NCBI RefSeq assembly: GCF_900100795.1
Contig: NZ_FNCO01000024.1
Location: 1 to 64,000, forward strand
DNA from: Pseudomonas abietaniphila
GTDB taxonomy: Bacteria; Pseudomonadota; Gammaproteobacteria; Pseudomonadales; Pseudomonadaceae
Reading direction: 5' to 3'
DNA: 64,000 nucleotides
A program made the translations under genes and the position numbers. Each line of letters opens with the position of its first letter. The first letter of the stretch is position 1. Under the pieces are notes generated by a model, which was not told the DNA's origin, searched no databases, and saw nothing but the letters and a program-made list of their open reading frames with translations. Positions 43,013 to 53,723 of the stretch are shown here, in pieces.

Positions 43013-43414
43013 ATGCATCCGAGTCGAGCCCTTCGTCAGTACCAAAAGGTCAATTCACACGCCCAGATCTCCGAGGCCAGTCCTCATCGTCTGGTCCAGA
43101 TGCTCATGGAGGGCGGGCTTGATCGTTTGGCACAAGCCAAGGGTGCACTTGCACGCGGCGACATCGCTCAAAAAGGTCTGATGCTGGGCAAGGCCGTTGA
43201 CATCATCATTGGTTTGCGTGATGGCCTGGACGCTGAAAAAAGTGGCGATCCTGCCTATGTGCAGCAACTCGATAGCCTCTATGCCTACATGACAAATCGG
43301 TTGATAGAAGCCAATTTGAAAAACGATGTGCAAATCGTCGATGAAGTCGCCCGCCTGTTGATTACTGTGAAGCAGGGATGGGACGCCATCGGCGAACCCC
43401 AACCTGCGTTGTGA
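43013..43414 (+). CDS. fliS: Flagellin export chaperone FliS
   Basis: A 133-residue helical bundle with the FliS signature (ALRQYQKVNSHAQISEASPH; RLVQMLMEGGLDRLAQAKGA; YAYMTNRLIEANLKNDVQIV). It binds the disordered C-terminus of flagellin and prevents polymerisation in the cytosol; with two flagellins here it may serve both. ATG 43013 is chosen by homology; the SD is weak, suggesting coupling to fliD 52 bases upstream. Confidence 0.94.
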   Translation: MHPSRALRQYQKVNSHAQISEASPHRLVQMLMEGGLDRLAQAKGALARGDIAQKGLMLGKAVDIIIGLRDGLDAEKSGDPAYVQQLDSLYAYMTNRLIEANLKNDVQIVDEVARLLITVKQGWDAIGEPQPAL

Positions 43415-43424
43415 GGATACGTCC

Positions 43425-43721
43425 ATGAACGCTGCACTCAAGCGAATCGAAGAAACCCGGGAAGCCTTGATTGACGCACTCGCCGAGCGTGACTGGGAGG
43501 CAATCGGCAAGCTGGATCAGGCGTGCCGAGCGTGCATGGATGACGTCATCAACGAGAAATCGATGGATGAAAATGAATTGCGCAGCAATCTGGAGGAGCT
43601 GCTAGGTGTCTATCGACAGCTCATTGACAGCGCTGTTGGCGAGCGTCAGGCAATTGTCGATGAAATGTCGCAGATCCAGCGAGCGAAAAGCGCTGCAAAG
43701 GTTTACCATCTGTTTGGTTGA
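43425..43721 (+). CDS. fliT: FliT-like flagellar export chaperone
   Basis: A 98-residue helical protein in the FliT position (fliD-fliS-fliT-fleQ), 10 bases after fliS behind TGAGGATA. The middle (ACRACMDDVINEK, NLEELLGVYRQLIDSAVGER) and length fit the Pseudomonas FliT/FliS' family, expected to bind FliD. Sequence similarity to enterobacterial FliT is low, so the call rests mostly on length, helices and context. Confidence 0.8.
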   Translation: MNAALKRIEETREALIDALAERDWEAIGKLDQACRACMDDVINEKSMDENELRSNLEELLGVYRQLIDSAVGERQAIVDEMSQIQRAKSAAKVYHLFG

Positions 43722-43757
43722 CGCTTGGTTGATCTGAAAAATTTGTGCGCCATAAAA

Positions 43758-43804
43758 TTGACTGTGTACGGTTTTTTGACTTAACTAGTGATGTTCACTA
43801 ATTT
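43758..43804 (+). promoter_or_regulatory. Overlapping sigma-70-like promoters of fleQ
   Basis: TTGACT (43776-43781), 17 bases, TAATTT (43799-43804). A second TTGACT (43758-43763), 17 bases, TTAACT (43781-43786) overlaps it. The region is AT-rich. fleQ of P. aeruginosa is sigma-70-dependent and repressed by Vfr, consistent with these boxes and no GG-N10-GC element. Confidence 0.6.
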
Positions 43805-43889
43805 CTGGTTGATGTAGCGTCCTGCGGACAGTACAAATGCCAAGCTTGCCCCTGATGGGCATCGAGTTGACTAGGGAAGTTGCTATTGC

Positions 43890-45365
<1,476 letters not shown>

Positions 45366-45388
45366 CACTCGTTTGACGCGCTAAAAAT

Positions 45389-45417
45389 AAGCCGCTGATT
45401 TCTCAGCGGTTTTTTTT
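45389..45417 (+). terminator. Terminator of fleQ
   Basis: CCGCTGA / TCAGCGG around a 4-base loop is followed by a long T-run. The fleS sigma-54 element begins immediately after it. Confidence 0.95.
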
Positions 45418-45433
45418 CGGCACGAGGATTGCT
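45418..45433 (+). promoter_or_regulatory. Sigma-54 (RpoN) promoter of fleSR
   Basis: CGGCAC-GAGGA-TTGCT with exact GG-N10-GC spacing, 56 bases before fleS. FleQ/RpoN control of fleSR is established in P. aeruginosa. Confidence 0.85.
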
Positions 45434-45488
45434 AAGTCTCTTGCAACATACCGTTTACTGACGGTTCGCCACGCGAGAGATCAACACT

Positions 45489-46727
45489 ATGCCCCAGGCC
45501 GCTCAGATGTCTTCCGAACCTGTTTTACCGGGTTCGCAAGTGCAGCCGTCCCCGGAAGTGGAAAGTCGCCAAGGACTGGAACAGGCATTTGCCCTGTTCA
45601 ACCAGATGTCGACACAACTGACTGATTCCTACAGTTTGCTGGAGGCGCGGGTCACCGAGCTCAAGGGTGAGCTGGCGGTCGTCAGTGCTCAGCGGATGCA
45701 GGAGCTGGCCGAGAAAGAGCGTCTGGCCAACCGCCTGCAGAACCTGCTCGACCTGCTGCCGGGCGGTGTGATCGTCATCGATGCTCACGGCAGGGTCCGC
45801 GAGGCCAACCCGGCAGCCCTCGATCTGCTGGGCGAGCCGCTGATCGGCATGCTCTGGCGCCATGTCATCGCGCGTTGCTTTGCGCCGCGAGAGGACGATG
45901 GTCACGAGATCTCGCTGAAGGACGGTCGTCGCCTGTCGATTGCGACCCGATCCCTCGATGCAGAACCCGGCCAACTGGTGCTGCTCAACGATTTGACTGA
46001 AACCCGTCATTTGCAAAGTCAGCTGGCGCGCCATGAGCGTCTGTCGTCGCTGGGCCGCATGGTGGCTTCGTTGGCGCATCAGATTCGCACGCCCTTGTCT
46101 GCCGCGATGATTTACGCCAGTCATTTGACCGAACAGGCGCTGAATGTGGAAACGCAGCAGCGTTTCGCCGGCCGTTTGAAAGAGCGGCTGCACGAACTCG
46201 AACATCAGGTGCGCGACATGCTGGTGTTCGCGCGCGGCGAGTTGCCGCTGACTGACCGCCTCACGCCCAGTCAACTGGTCGGTGCCCTTGAGTCTGCCGC
46301 GCAGACCCATGTGCGTGATGCGGCGGTGCGTTGGCAGTGCGATGACCTCAATGGCGAACTGCTGTGCAACCGGGACACGTTGGTCGGCGCGTTGCTCAAT
46401 CTGATCGAGAACGCGGTGCAGGCGAGCGCCGGTCGGTCGCGCATCAAGGTTCATGCGTACAGCCGTGGCAATACGCTGCGTCTGTGTATCAGCGACAATG
46501 GCAGCGGCATTGACGCTGCTGCGTTGGCCCGCATCGGTGAGCCATTTTTCACCACCAAGACGACGGGCACCGGGCTGGGTCTGGCCGTGGTCACCGCCGT
46601 TGCGCGGGCTCATCAGGGGCAGGTGCAATTTCGTTCGCGTCCGGGGCGCGGCACCTGTGCCATCGTTTCCTTGCCGCTGATTCCGGGTCTCAGCGCAGCG
46701 GTCGCCACGGTGGGTGATGACTCATGA
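45489..46727 (+). CDS. fleS: Sensor histidine kinase FleS
   Basis: A 412-residue soluble kinase without membrane helices. It has an N-terminal coiled region (TELKGELAVVSAQRMQELAE), a PAS-like domain (DLLPGGVIVIDAHGRVREAN; about 85-180) and HisKA with the phospho-His at residue 197 in SLAHQIRTPLSAAM. The HATPase has the N box NLIENAVQAS, DNGSGID, and GTGLGLAVV. Partner of FleR; together they activate the class III sigma-54 genes (hook and basal body). Its TGA overlaps the fleR ATG by 4 bases, giving coupled translation. Confidence 0.95.
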   Translation: MPQAAQMSSEPVLPGSQVQPSPEVESRQGLEQAFALFNQMSTQLTDSYSLLEARVTELKGELAVVSAQRMQELAEKERLANRLQNLLDLLPGGVIVIDAHGRVREANPAALDLLGEPLIGMLWRHVIARCFAPREDDGHEISLKDGRRLSIATRSLDAEPGQLVLLNDLTETRHLQSQLARHERLSSLGRMVASLAHQIRTPLSAAMIYASHLTEQALNVETQQRFAGRLKERLHELEHQVRDMLVFARGELPLTDRLTPSQLVGALESAAQTHVRDAAVRWQCDDLNGELLCNRDTLVGALLNLIENAVQASAGRSRIKVHAYSRGNTLRLCISDNGSGIDAAALARIGEPFFTTKTTGTGLGLAVVTAVARAHQGQVQFRSRPGRGTCAIVSLPLIPGLSAAVATVGDDS

Positions 46728-48151
46728 CGATCAACGTACTGCTGGTCGAGGACGACCCTTCACTGCGCGAAGCCTTGGGCGAAACCCTGACGCTCGCGGG
46801 GCATGACTACCACGCGGTCGGTTCGGCGGAGGAGGCCCTTCTGGCCGCTGCCCAGGCGTCGTTCAGCCTGGTGGTCAGCGACGTCAACATGCCTGGCATG
46901 GACGGGCATCAATTACTCAATCAGCTGCGAACGCGTTACCCACAGCTGCCTGTGCTGCTGATGACGGCGCATGGCGCGGTGGACCGTGCGGTCGAGGCGA
47001 TGCGTCAAGGCGCCGCCGATTACCTGGTCAAGCCGTTCGAGCCCAAGGCATTACTCGCCCTGGTAGCGCGCCACGCCCTTGGGCGTCTCGGGCCGGCCGA
47101 CGGCGAGGGGCCGATTGCGGTCGAGCCCGCCAGCATACAACTGTTGAACCTGGCGAGCCGCGTGGCCAAGAGCGACTCCACGGTGTTGATTTCGGGTGAG
47201 TCGGGAACCGGTAAAGAAGTGCTGGCGCGTTTTATTCACCAGCAATCGCCTCGTGCCGGGAAGCCATTCATTGCCATCAACTGCGCGGCGATCCCGGACA
47301 ACATGCTCGAAGCGACCCTGTTTGGTCACGAAAAAGGCTCGTTCACCGGCGCTATCGCGGCCCAGCCCGGCAAATTTGAACAAGCCGATGGCGGCACCAT
47401 TTTGCTCGACGAAATTTCCGAAATGCCCATGGGTTTGCAGGCCAAGCTGCTGCGCGTACTGCAGGAGCGGGAAGTGGAGCGGGTCGGTGCGCGCAAGCCC
47501 ATCGAGCTGGACATTCGAGTGCTGGCGACCACCAACCGCGATCTGGCGGGTGAGGTCGCTGCGGGACGCTTCCGAGAAGACCTGTTCTATCGCCTGTCGG
47601 TATTCCCGTTGGCGTGGCAGTCGCTGCGTCAGCGTCCCGCCGATATTTTGCCGCTGGCCGAGCGTCTCCTGGCCAAACACGTCAATAAAATGAAGCACGC
47701 GCCGGTGCGTCTCTCGGCCGACGCGCAAAAGTGTCTGGTCGGATACAGCTGGCCGGGCAACGTGCGCGAACTGGACAACGCAGTGCAGCGGGCGCTGATT
47801 CTGCAGCAGGGCGGGGTGATTCAGGCGGAAGATTTTTGCCTGACCGGCCCCATCACCTTCGCATCCCTGCCGACGCCTGCGCCGGTCCTTCAGGTTCTGC
47901 CGACGGTGCCGACACCCTCCGGCGCCATGGATTCGTCGTTCGAGACGCCCAGCGGCGATCCGGGCGGTGCATTGGGTGAGGACCTGAGGCGTCGTGAGTT
48001 TCAGATGATCATCGACACCCTGCGGGCCGAGCGCGGTCGCCGTAAAGAAGCCGCCGAGCGCCTGGGTATCAGCCCGCGTACGTTGCGCTACAAGCTGGCG
48101 CAGATGCGCGATGCCGGAATGGATGTCGAGGGGTATCTGTTCGCTTCCTGA
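46724..48151 (+). CDS. fleR: Sigma-54-dependent response regulator FleR
   Basis: A 475-residue regulator. The receiver domain has Asp53 in VVSDVNMPGMDG and Lys in YLVKPF. The AAA+ domain has Walker A GESGTGKEVLARF, the loop GSFTGAI (Ser in place of the common Ala of GAFTGA) and Walker B GGTILLDEISEMP. The C-terminal HTH is EAAERLGISPRTLRYKLAQM. Phosphorylated by FleS; activates flgBCDE, flgF-L, fliE and related promoters in P. aeruginosa. A REP pair follows the stop. Confidence 0.95.
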   Translation: MTINVLLVEDDPSLREALGETLTLAGHDYHAVGSAEEALLAAAQASFSLVVSDVNMPGMDGHQLLNQLRTRYPQLPVLLMTAHGAVDRAVEAMRQGAADYLVKPFEPKALLALVARHALGRLGPADGEGPIAVEPASIQLLNLASRVAKSDSTVLISGESGTGKEVLARFIHQQSPRAGKPFIAINCAAIPDNMLEATLFGHEKGSFTGAIAAQPGKFEQADGGTILLDEISEMPMGLQAKLLRVLQEREVERVGARKPIELDIRVLATTNRDLAGEVAAGRFREDLFYRLSVFPLAWQSLRQRPADILPLAERLLAKHVNKMKHAPVRLSADAQKCLVGYSWPGNVRELDNAVQRALILQQGGVIQAEDFCLTGPITFASLPTPAPVLQVLPTVPTPSGAMDSSFETPSGDPGGALGEDLRRREFQMIIDTLRAERGRRKEAAERLGISPRTLRYKLAQMRDAGMDVEGYLFAS

Positions 48152-48165
48152 ATGAACGCAAGCCT

Positions 48166-48255
48166 GTAGGAGCGCGCTTGCCCGCGATTGCGGTCAGTCA
48201 GCCAGGTCTTTGTTGACTGACCTGCTGCGATCGCGGGCAAGCGCGCTCCTGCAGG
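48166..48255. repeat. REP palindrome pair between fleR and fliE
   Basis: GTAGGAGCGCGCTTGCCCGC at 48166 and its reverse complement ending near 48252, around a 45-base centre that is itself partly palindromic (GGTCAGTCA...TGACTGACC). Same family as at 4051, 21713 and 54557. Confidence 0.9.
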
Positions 48256-48323
48256 TTCAAAACCTGCAGCGTTGCAATCCTCCCAATACTTTCATGAAAG
48301 CTGGCACTGTGCCTCCATTGGTC

Positions 48324-48339
48324 TGGCACCGTTGTTGCT
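48324..48339 (+). promoter_or_regulatory. Sigma-54 (RpoN) promoter of fliE operon
   Basis: TGGCAC-CGTTG-TTGCT, matching the consensus, 62 bases before fliE. Expected to drive fliEFGHIJ. Confidence 0.92.
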
Positions 48340-48400
48340 ACTACATGGGTAATCGCTAAATCCGTGTCAAAAATTTGCGGGCCCTTTGAGAGAGAAGTCC

Positions 48401-48730
48401 ATGAGCCAAGGTGTTGAATTTAATCGCTTGATGTTGGACATGCGCTCCATGCAAATGGACGCCATGGCCAAGCCCAAGGCTATCGAGGCGCCGGAGCAGA
48501 CGGGCGCGACCAGCTTTTCCGACATGCTCGGCATGGCGGTGAACAAGGTCAACGATACCCAGCAAGCGTCAGGCCAATTGGCGACGGCCTTTGAGATGGG
48601 CAAGAGCGGCGTGGATCTCACCGACGTGATGATTTCCTCGCAGAAAGCCAGCGTGTCGTTTCAGGCGCTGACCCAGGTACGCAACAAGCTGGTTCAGGCG
48701 TACCAAGACATTATGCAAATGCCGGTTTGA
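48401..48730 (+). CDS. fliE: Hook-basal body complex protein FliE
   Basis: A 109-residue MS-ring/rod adaptor. The C-terminal family motif is GVDLTDVMISSQKASVSFQA then LTQVRNKLVQAYQDIMQMPV. FliE joins the MS ring to the rod and is the first exported rod component. ATG 48401 follows GAGAGAAG; a 5-codon extension upstream is not needed. First gene of the operon behind a consensus sigma-54 promoter. Confidence 0.95.
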   Translation: MSQGVEFNRLMLDMRSMQMDAMAKPKAIEAPEQTGATSFSDMLGMAVNKVNDTQQASGQLATAFEMGKSGVDLTDVMISSQKASVSFQALTQVRNKLVQAYQDIMQMPV

Positions 48731-48744
48731 GGACGATCTAAGTC

Positions 48745-50523
48745 ATGGCTGAAGCCGTCGCCGATAACGTACCCGCCAAAACGGGTGCGACAGGAAGCAA
48801 ACCGCCGATGTTCGGTTTGGCGTTCCTGCAAAATCTGTCCGAGATGACCATGCTGCGGCAGGTCGGCCTCATGGTCGGTCTGGCTGCGAGCGTGGCGATT
48901 GGTTTTGCCGTCGTGCTTTGGTCGCAACAGCCGGACTACAAGCCGCTTTACGGCAGTCTGTCCGGGATGGACACCAAGCAGGTCATGGACACGTTGGCGC
49001 AGGCCGACATTCCGTACACCGTCGAACCGAACTCCGGTGCGCTGCTGGTCAAGTCCGATGACCTGGCCCGCGCACGCATCAAGCTCGCCGGTGCCGGCAT
49101 CGCGCAGACCGATGGCAACGTCGGTTTTGAGATCCTCGACAAGGACCAGGGGCTGGGCACAAGCCAGTTCATGGAAGCCACGCGTTATCGCCGTGGTCTG
49201 GAAGGCGAGCTGGCGCGTACCATCTCCAGCCTGAACAACATCAAGGCCGCTCGTGTGCACCTGGCGATTCCGAAAAGCTCAGTGTTCGTTCGCGACGATC
49301 GTAAACCCACCGCTTCGGTGCTGGTGGAGATGTACGCCGGTCGCAGCCTTGAGCCGGGTCAGGTCATGGCCATCGTCAACCTGGTGGCAACCAGTGTTCC
49401 GGAGCTGACCAAGTCCCAGGTCACCGTGGTCGACCAGAAAGGCAACCTGCTGTCCGATCAGGCGGAGAACTCCGAGCTGACCATGGCCGGCAAGCAGTTC
49501 GACTACACCCGTCGCATGGAGAGCATGCTGACTCAACGCGTGCAGAACATCCTGCAGCCGGTGCTGGGCAATGACCGTTACAAGGCTGAGGTCTCGGCAG
49601 ACGTTGACTTCAGTGCAGTCGAATCCACCGCTGAGAGCTTCAACCCTGACCAACCTGCATTGCGCAGTGAGCAGACCACCAATGAACAGCGCTCCAGCAG
49701 CAGCGGTCCGCAAGGCGTTCCGGGTGCGCTGAGCAACCAGCCACCTGGCCCGGCGACTGCTCCGCAGAACGCGACCGCTGGTGCGGGTGGTGCCACAGGC
49801 CCGATCGCTCCCGGTCAGCCGCTGCTGGACGCCAACGGTCAACAGATCATGGACCCGGCCACCGGTCAGCCAATGCTGGCGCCATACCCGTCGGACAAGC
49901 GTAACCAGTCGACCAAGAACTTCGAGCTGGACCGTTCGATCAGCCACACCAAACAACAGCAGGGCAAGATCAATCGCCTGTCGGTTGCGGTGGTCGTGGA
50001 CGATCAGGTGAAAGTGAACGCGGCCAATGGTGAAACCACCATGGTGCCGTGGACCGCCGACCAGCTGGCACGCTTTACCCGTCTGGTGCAGGACGCCGTG
50101 GGCTTCGACGCCAGCCGTGGCGACAGCGTCAGCGTGATCAACGTGCCGTTCTCGGCCGATCGCGGCGAAGTGATTCCGGACATTCCGTTCTACTCGCAAC
50201 CGTGGTTCTGGGACATCGTCAAACAGGCCATGGGCGTGCTGTTCATCCTGGTGCTGGTGTTCGGTGTGCTGCGTCCGGTGCTGAACAACATCACCAATCC
50301 GAAGAGCAAGCACGGTGACGGTGACGTCGAACTGGGCGGCATGGTCGGCCTGGACGGTGAGCTGGCAAACGACCGCGTAAGTCTGGGCGGTCCGCAAAGC
50401 ATTCTGCTGCCTAGCCCGAGCGAGGGTTATGACGCGCAGCTCAACGCAATCAAGAGCCTGGTGGCTGAAGACCCGGCTCGTGTGGCTCAGGTCGTAAAAG
50501 AGTGGATCAACACAGATGAGTGA
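48745..50523 (+). CDS. fliF: Flagellar MS-ring protein FliF
   Basis: A 592-residue inner-membrane protein. The first transmembrane helix (LMVGLAASVAIGFAVVLWSQ) is near residues 33-52. Two ring-building motifs follow (NSGALLVKSDDLARARIKLA; ARVHLAIPKSSVFV). A long Pro/Ala/Gly-rich loop spans about 310-380, and a second helix (MGVLFILVLVFGVLRPVL) lies near 495-512. The cytosolic tail binds FliG. Overlaps the fliG start by 8 bases. Confidence 0.96.
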   Translation: MAEAVADNVPAKTGATGSKPPMFGLAFLQNLSEMTMLRQVGLMVGLAASVAIGFAVVLWSQQPDYKPLYGSLSGMDTKQVMDTLAQADIPYTVEPNSGALLVKSDDLARARIKLAGAGIAQTDGNVGFEILDKDQGLGTSQFMEATRYRRGLEGELARTISSLNNIKAARVHLAIPKSSVFVRDDRKPTASVLVEMYAGRSLEPGQVMAIVNLVATSVPELTKSQVTVVDQKGNLLSDQAENSELTMAGKQFDYTRRMESMLTQRVQNILQPVLGNDRYKAEVSADVDFSAVESTAESFNPDQPALRSEQTTNEQRSSSSGPQGVPGALSNQPPGPATAPQNATAGAGGATGPIAPGQPLLDANGQQIMDPATGQPMLAPYPSDKRNQSTKNFELDRSISHTKQQQGKINRLSVAVVVDDQVKVNAANGETTMVPWTADQLARFTRLVQDAVGFDASRGDSVSVINVPFSADRGEVIPDIPFYSQPWFWDIVKQAMGVLFILVLVFGVLRPVLNNITNPKSKHGDGDVELGGMVGLDGELANDRVSLGGPQSILLPSPSEGYDAQLNAIKSLVAEDPARVAQVVKEWINTDE

Positions 50524-51535
50524 TAGTCGCGCTGCAGCGGTCAAAATGACCCGAGTTGATAAGGCCGCCATCCTGCTGCTCACCCTGGGTGAGACAGATG
50601 CTGCGCAGGTGCTGCGTCACATGGGCCCTAAAGAGGTTCAGCGTGTCGGTGTGGCCATGGCGCAAATGCGCAATGTGCACCGCGAGCAGGTCGAGCAGGT
50701 GATGAGCGAGTTCGTCGACGTCATCGGTGACCAGACCGGCGTCGGCATCGGCTCGGACGGCTACATTCGCAAAATGCTCACCCAGGCCTTGGGCGAAGAC
50801 AAGGCCAACGGCCTTATCGACCGGATCCTGCTGGGCGGCAACACCAGCGGTCTGGACAGCCTGAAGTGGATGGAGCCGCGCGCGGTGGCGGACGTCATTC
50901 GCTACGAGCACCCGCAGATCCAGGCCATCGTCGTTGCGTATCTGGACGCCGACCAGGCCGGCGAAGTGCTGAGCCATTTCGACCACAAGGTGCGCCTGGA
51001 CATCATCCTGCGTGTCTCGTCGTTGAACACCGTGCAGCCAGCGGCACTGAAGGAATTGAACCAGATCCTCGAGAAGCAGTTCTCGGGCAACGCCAACACG
51101 TCGCGTACAACCCTGGGTGGTATCAAGCGTGCAGCGGACATCATGAACTTCCTCGACAGCTCGATCGAAGGCCAGCTCATGGATTCCATCCGCGAAGTGG
51201 ACGAAGACCTGTCGACGCAGATCGAAGACCTGATGTTCGTCTTCAACAACCTGTCCGACGTCGACGACCGTGGCATTCAGGCCTTGCTGCGCGAAGTGTC
51301 CTCCGATGTGCTGGTTCTGGCATTGAAGGGGTCGGACGACGCCATCAAGGAAAAGATTTTCAAGAACATGTCCAAGCGTGCCGCCGAGCTGCTGCGCGAC
51401 GATCTGGAAGCCAAAGGCCCGGTTCGCGTCAGCGACGTGGAAGCAGCTCAGAAAGAGATCCTCACCATTGCCCGTCGTATGGCGGAGGCCGGGGAAATCG
51501 TTCTCGGCGGCAAAGGTGGCGAGGAAATGATTTAA
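50516..51535 (+). CDS. fliG: Flagellar motor switch protein FliG
   Basis: A 339-residue rotor protein. FliG_N (VDKAAILLLTLGETDAAQVL), the EHPQ motif in RYEHPQIQAIV, and the C-terminal torque helix with charged residues (FEDLM/RLL-like FVFNNLSDVDDRGIQALLRE, then KNMSKRAAELLRDDLEAKG). It transmits torque from the stator to the MS ring and binds FliM. Starts inside the fliF end. Confidence 0.96.
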   Translation: MSDSRAAAVKMTRVDKAAILLLTLGETDAAQVLRHMGPKEVQRVGVAMAQMRNVHREQVEQVMSEFVDVIGDQTGVGIGSDGYIRKMLTQALGEDKANGLIDRILLGGNTSGLDSLKWMEPRAVADVIRYEHPQIQAIVVAYLDADQAGEVLSHFDHKVRLDIILRVSSLNTVQPAALKELNQILEKQFSGNANTSRTTLGGIKRAADIMNFLDSSIEGQLMDSIREVDEDLSTQIEDLMFVFNNLSDVDDRGIQALLREVSSDVLVLALKGSDDAIKEKIFKNMSKRAAELLRDDLEAKGPVRVSDVEAAQKEILTIARRMAEAGEIVLGGKGGEEMI

Positions 51536-51550
51536 CAGTAGGTGCAGTCG

Positions 51551-52369
51551 ATGTTCAGCTCCGATAAAGAAGCACCCAGCGAGCTCATCCGCGCCAAGGA
51601 CCTGCGCGGATTGGATGTCTGGGCCTTGCCCAGCTTCGATCCTCAGGTGGCGGAGCCAGAGCCTGAACCGGTGGCTGAAGAGCCGGAGCCTGCCGAAAGC
51701 GAAGAAGTGCCGCTGGAAGAAGTCCAGCCACTGACCCTGGAAGAGTTGGAAAGCATCCGCCAGGACGCCTACAACGAAGGTTTCGCCATCGGTGAGAAAG
51801 AAGGTTTCCATAGCGCGCAGCTCAAGGTGCGTCAGGAGGCGGAAATCGCCCTGACCGCCAAGCTGGAGGGCCTGGAGACCTTGATGACGCACCTGTTCGA
51901 GCCCATCGCCGATCAGGACGCGCAGATCGAAAAATCCATGATTCAACTGGTTGAGCATCTGGCTCGCGAAGTGATCCAGCGCGAATTGAAAACCGACTCC
52001 AGCCAGATCGGCAAAGTGTTGCAGGACGCATTGCGCCTGCTGCCGATGGGCGCCAACAACGTTCGCATTCTGGTCAATTCACAAGACTTCGCCCAGGTCA
52101 AAGCCCTGCGTGAGCGTCACGAGGAAAGCTGGCGCATTCTTGAAGACGACACCTTGCAGCCAGGCGGTTGCCGGGTCGAAACCGAACACAGCCGCATCGA
52201 CGCCACCGTCGAGACCCGGCTGAGCGTGGCGATCGCCAAGATGTTCGATCAGTTGCATGAACAGGCCCTGCACCCGGCTGCGCCGGACGTCAGTGTCGAC
52301 CTGGAAGCGGCGATCAAAAGCGCCGAAGAAGTGATGCACAAGCACGCGGACGCTTCCGATGCGTCTTGA
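51551..52369 (+). CDS. fliH: Flagellar assembly protein FliH
   Basis: A 272-residue stator/regulator of the export ATPase. It has a very acidic Pro/Glu-rich N-terminus (about residues 30-65: PEPEPVAEEPEPAESEEVP), a coiled-coil with GxxxG-like repeats (NEGFAIGEKEGFHSAQLK) and a C-terminal globular domain (VEHLAREVIQREL, LQPGGCRVETEHSRIDATVE). ATG 51551 is preferred over a GTG at 51542. The end overlaps fliI by 11 bases. Confidence 0.94.
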   Translation: MFSSDKEAPSELIRAKDLRGLDVWALPSFDPQVAEPEPEPVAEEPEPAESEEVPLEEVQPLTLEELESIRQDAYNEGFAIGEKEGFHSAQLKVRQEAEIALTAKLEGLETLMTHLFEPIADQDAQIEKSMIQLVEHLAREVIQRELKTDSSQIGKVLQDALRLLPMGANNVRILVNSQDFAQVKALRERHEESWRILEDDTLQPGGCRVETEHSRIDATVETRLSVAIAKMFDQLHEQALHPAAPDVSVDLEAAIKSAEEVMHKHADASDAS

Positions 52370-53717
52370 TCGCACCAGCTTCGGCAAGCGCCTGAGCACC
52401 TACGCCGACGCGATTACACTGCCGGTACAGCCGGTGGTCGAAGGGCGCCTGCTGCGCATGGTCGGCCTGACCCTCGAGGCTGAAGGTCTGCGCGCCGCCA
52501 TGGGCAGCCGCTGTGTGGTGATCAACGACGACAGCCATCACCCGGTGGAAGTCGAAGCCGAAGTCATGGGGTTTGCCGGCGGCAAGGTGTTTCTGATGCC
52601 GGTGGGCAGCGTCGCCGGGATCGCGCCGGGCGCGCGCGTGGTGCCGTTGCCGGACACCGGGCGTCTGCCGATGGGCATGACCATGCTCGGCCGCGTGCTC
52701 GATGGCGCGGGTCGTCCGCTGGACGGCAAAGGCGGCATGAAGGCCGAGGACTGGGTGCCGCTGGACGGCCCGACCATCAACCCCCTCAAGCGTGACCCGA
52801 TCAGCGTGCCGCTGGACGTGGGCATTCGTTGCATCAACGGTTTGTTGACGGTCGGTCGCGGTCAGCGTCTTGGCCTCTTCGCCGGTACCGGCGTGGGTAA
52901 GAGTGTGCTGCTGGGCATGATGACCCGCTTCACCGAGGCTGACATCATCGTCGTCGGGCTGATCGGCGAACGGGGCCGGGAGGTGAAGGAATTCATCGAG
53001 CACATCCTGGGCGAAGAAGGCCTCAAGCGTTCTGTGGTCGTGGCATCACCTGCGGACGACGCGCCACTGATGCGTCTGCGCGCGGCCATGTATTGCACGC
53101 GCATTGCCGAATATTTTCGCGACAAGGGCAAGAACGTCCTGTTGCTGATGGACTCCCTGACCCGTTTCGCCCAGGCCCAGCGGGAAATCGCGCTGGCCAT
53201 CGGCGAACCCCCGGCGACCAAGGGTTATCCGCCTTCAGTGTTCGCCAAGCTGCCAAAACTGGTGGAGCGTGCGGGTAATGCCGAGAAGGGCGGTGGTTCG
53301 ATCACGGCGTTCTACACCGTACTGTCCGAAGGCGACGACCAGCAGGACCCGATCGCCGACTCGGCGCGGGGCGTGCTGGACGGGCACATCGTGCTGTCCC
53401 GGCGCCTGGCCGAGGAGGGGCATTACCCGGCCATCGACATCGAAGCGTCAATCAGCCGGGTCATGCCGTCGGTGGTCGATCCGCAGCACATGGTGCAGGC
53501 GCAATACTTTAAGCAGTTGTGGTCGCGTTATCAGCAGAGCCGCGACTTGATCAGTGTCGGTGCGTATGTGGCCGGCGGTGATCGCGAAACCGACCTCGCC
53601 ATCAACCTGCAGCCGCAACTGGTGCAGTACTTGCGTCAGGGCCTGCACGATAACGAAAGCATGCAGAGCAGCGAAGCTCAGTTGGCGAAGATCTTCAATC
53701 CCCAGGGTGGGAGCTGA
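52359..53717 (+). CDS. fliI: Flagellum-specific export ATPase FliI
   Basis: A 452-residue hexameric ATPase of the F1-beta type. The P-loop GLFAGTGVGKSVLLG is near residues 168-182, Walker B is NVLLLMDSLTRFAQAQREIA, and GEPPATKGYPPSVFAKLPKL is the catalytic loop. It energises unfolding and docking of substrates at the export gate. Overlap with fliH implies coupled translation. Length is standard (about 451 in P. aeruginosa). Confidence 0.97.
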   Translation: MRLDRTSFGKRLSTYADAITLPVQPVVEGRLLRMVGLTLEAEGLRAAMGSRCVVINDDSHHPVEVEAEVMGFAGGKVFLMPVGSVAGIAPGARVVPLPDTGRLPMGMTMLGRVLDGAGRPLDGKGGMKAEDWVPLDGPTINPLKRDPISVPLDVGIRCINGLLTVGRGQRLGLFAGTGVGKSVLLGMMTRFTEADIIVVGLIGERGREVKEFIEHILGEEGLKRSVVVASPADDAPLMRLRAAMYCTRIAEYFRDKGKNVLLLMDSLTRFAQAQREIALAIGEPPATKGYPPSVFAKLPKLVERAGNAEKGGGSITAFYTVLSEGDDQQDPIADSARGVLDGHIVLSRRLAEEGHYPAIDIEASISRVMPSVVDPQHMVQAQYFKQLWSRYQQSRDLISVGAYVAGGDRETDLAINLQPQLVQYLRQGLHDNESMQSSEAQLAKIFNPQGGS

Positions 53718-53723
53718 TAGGTC

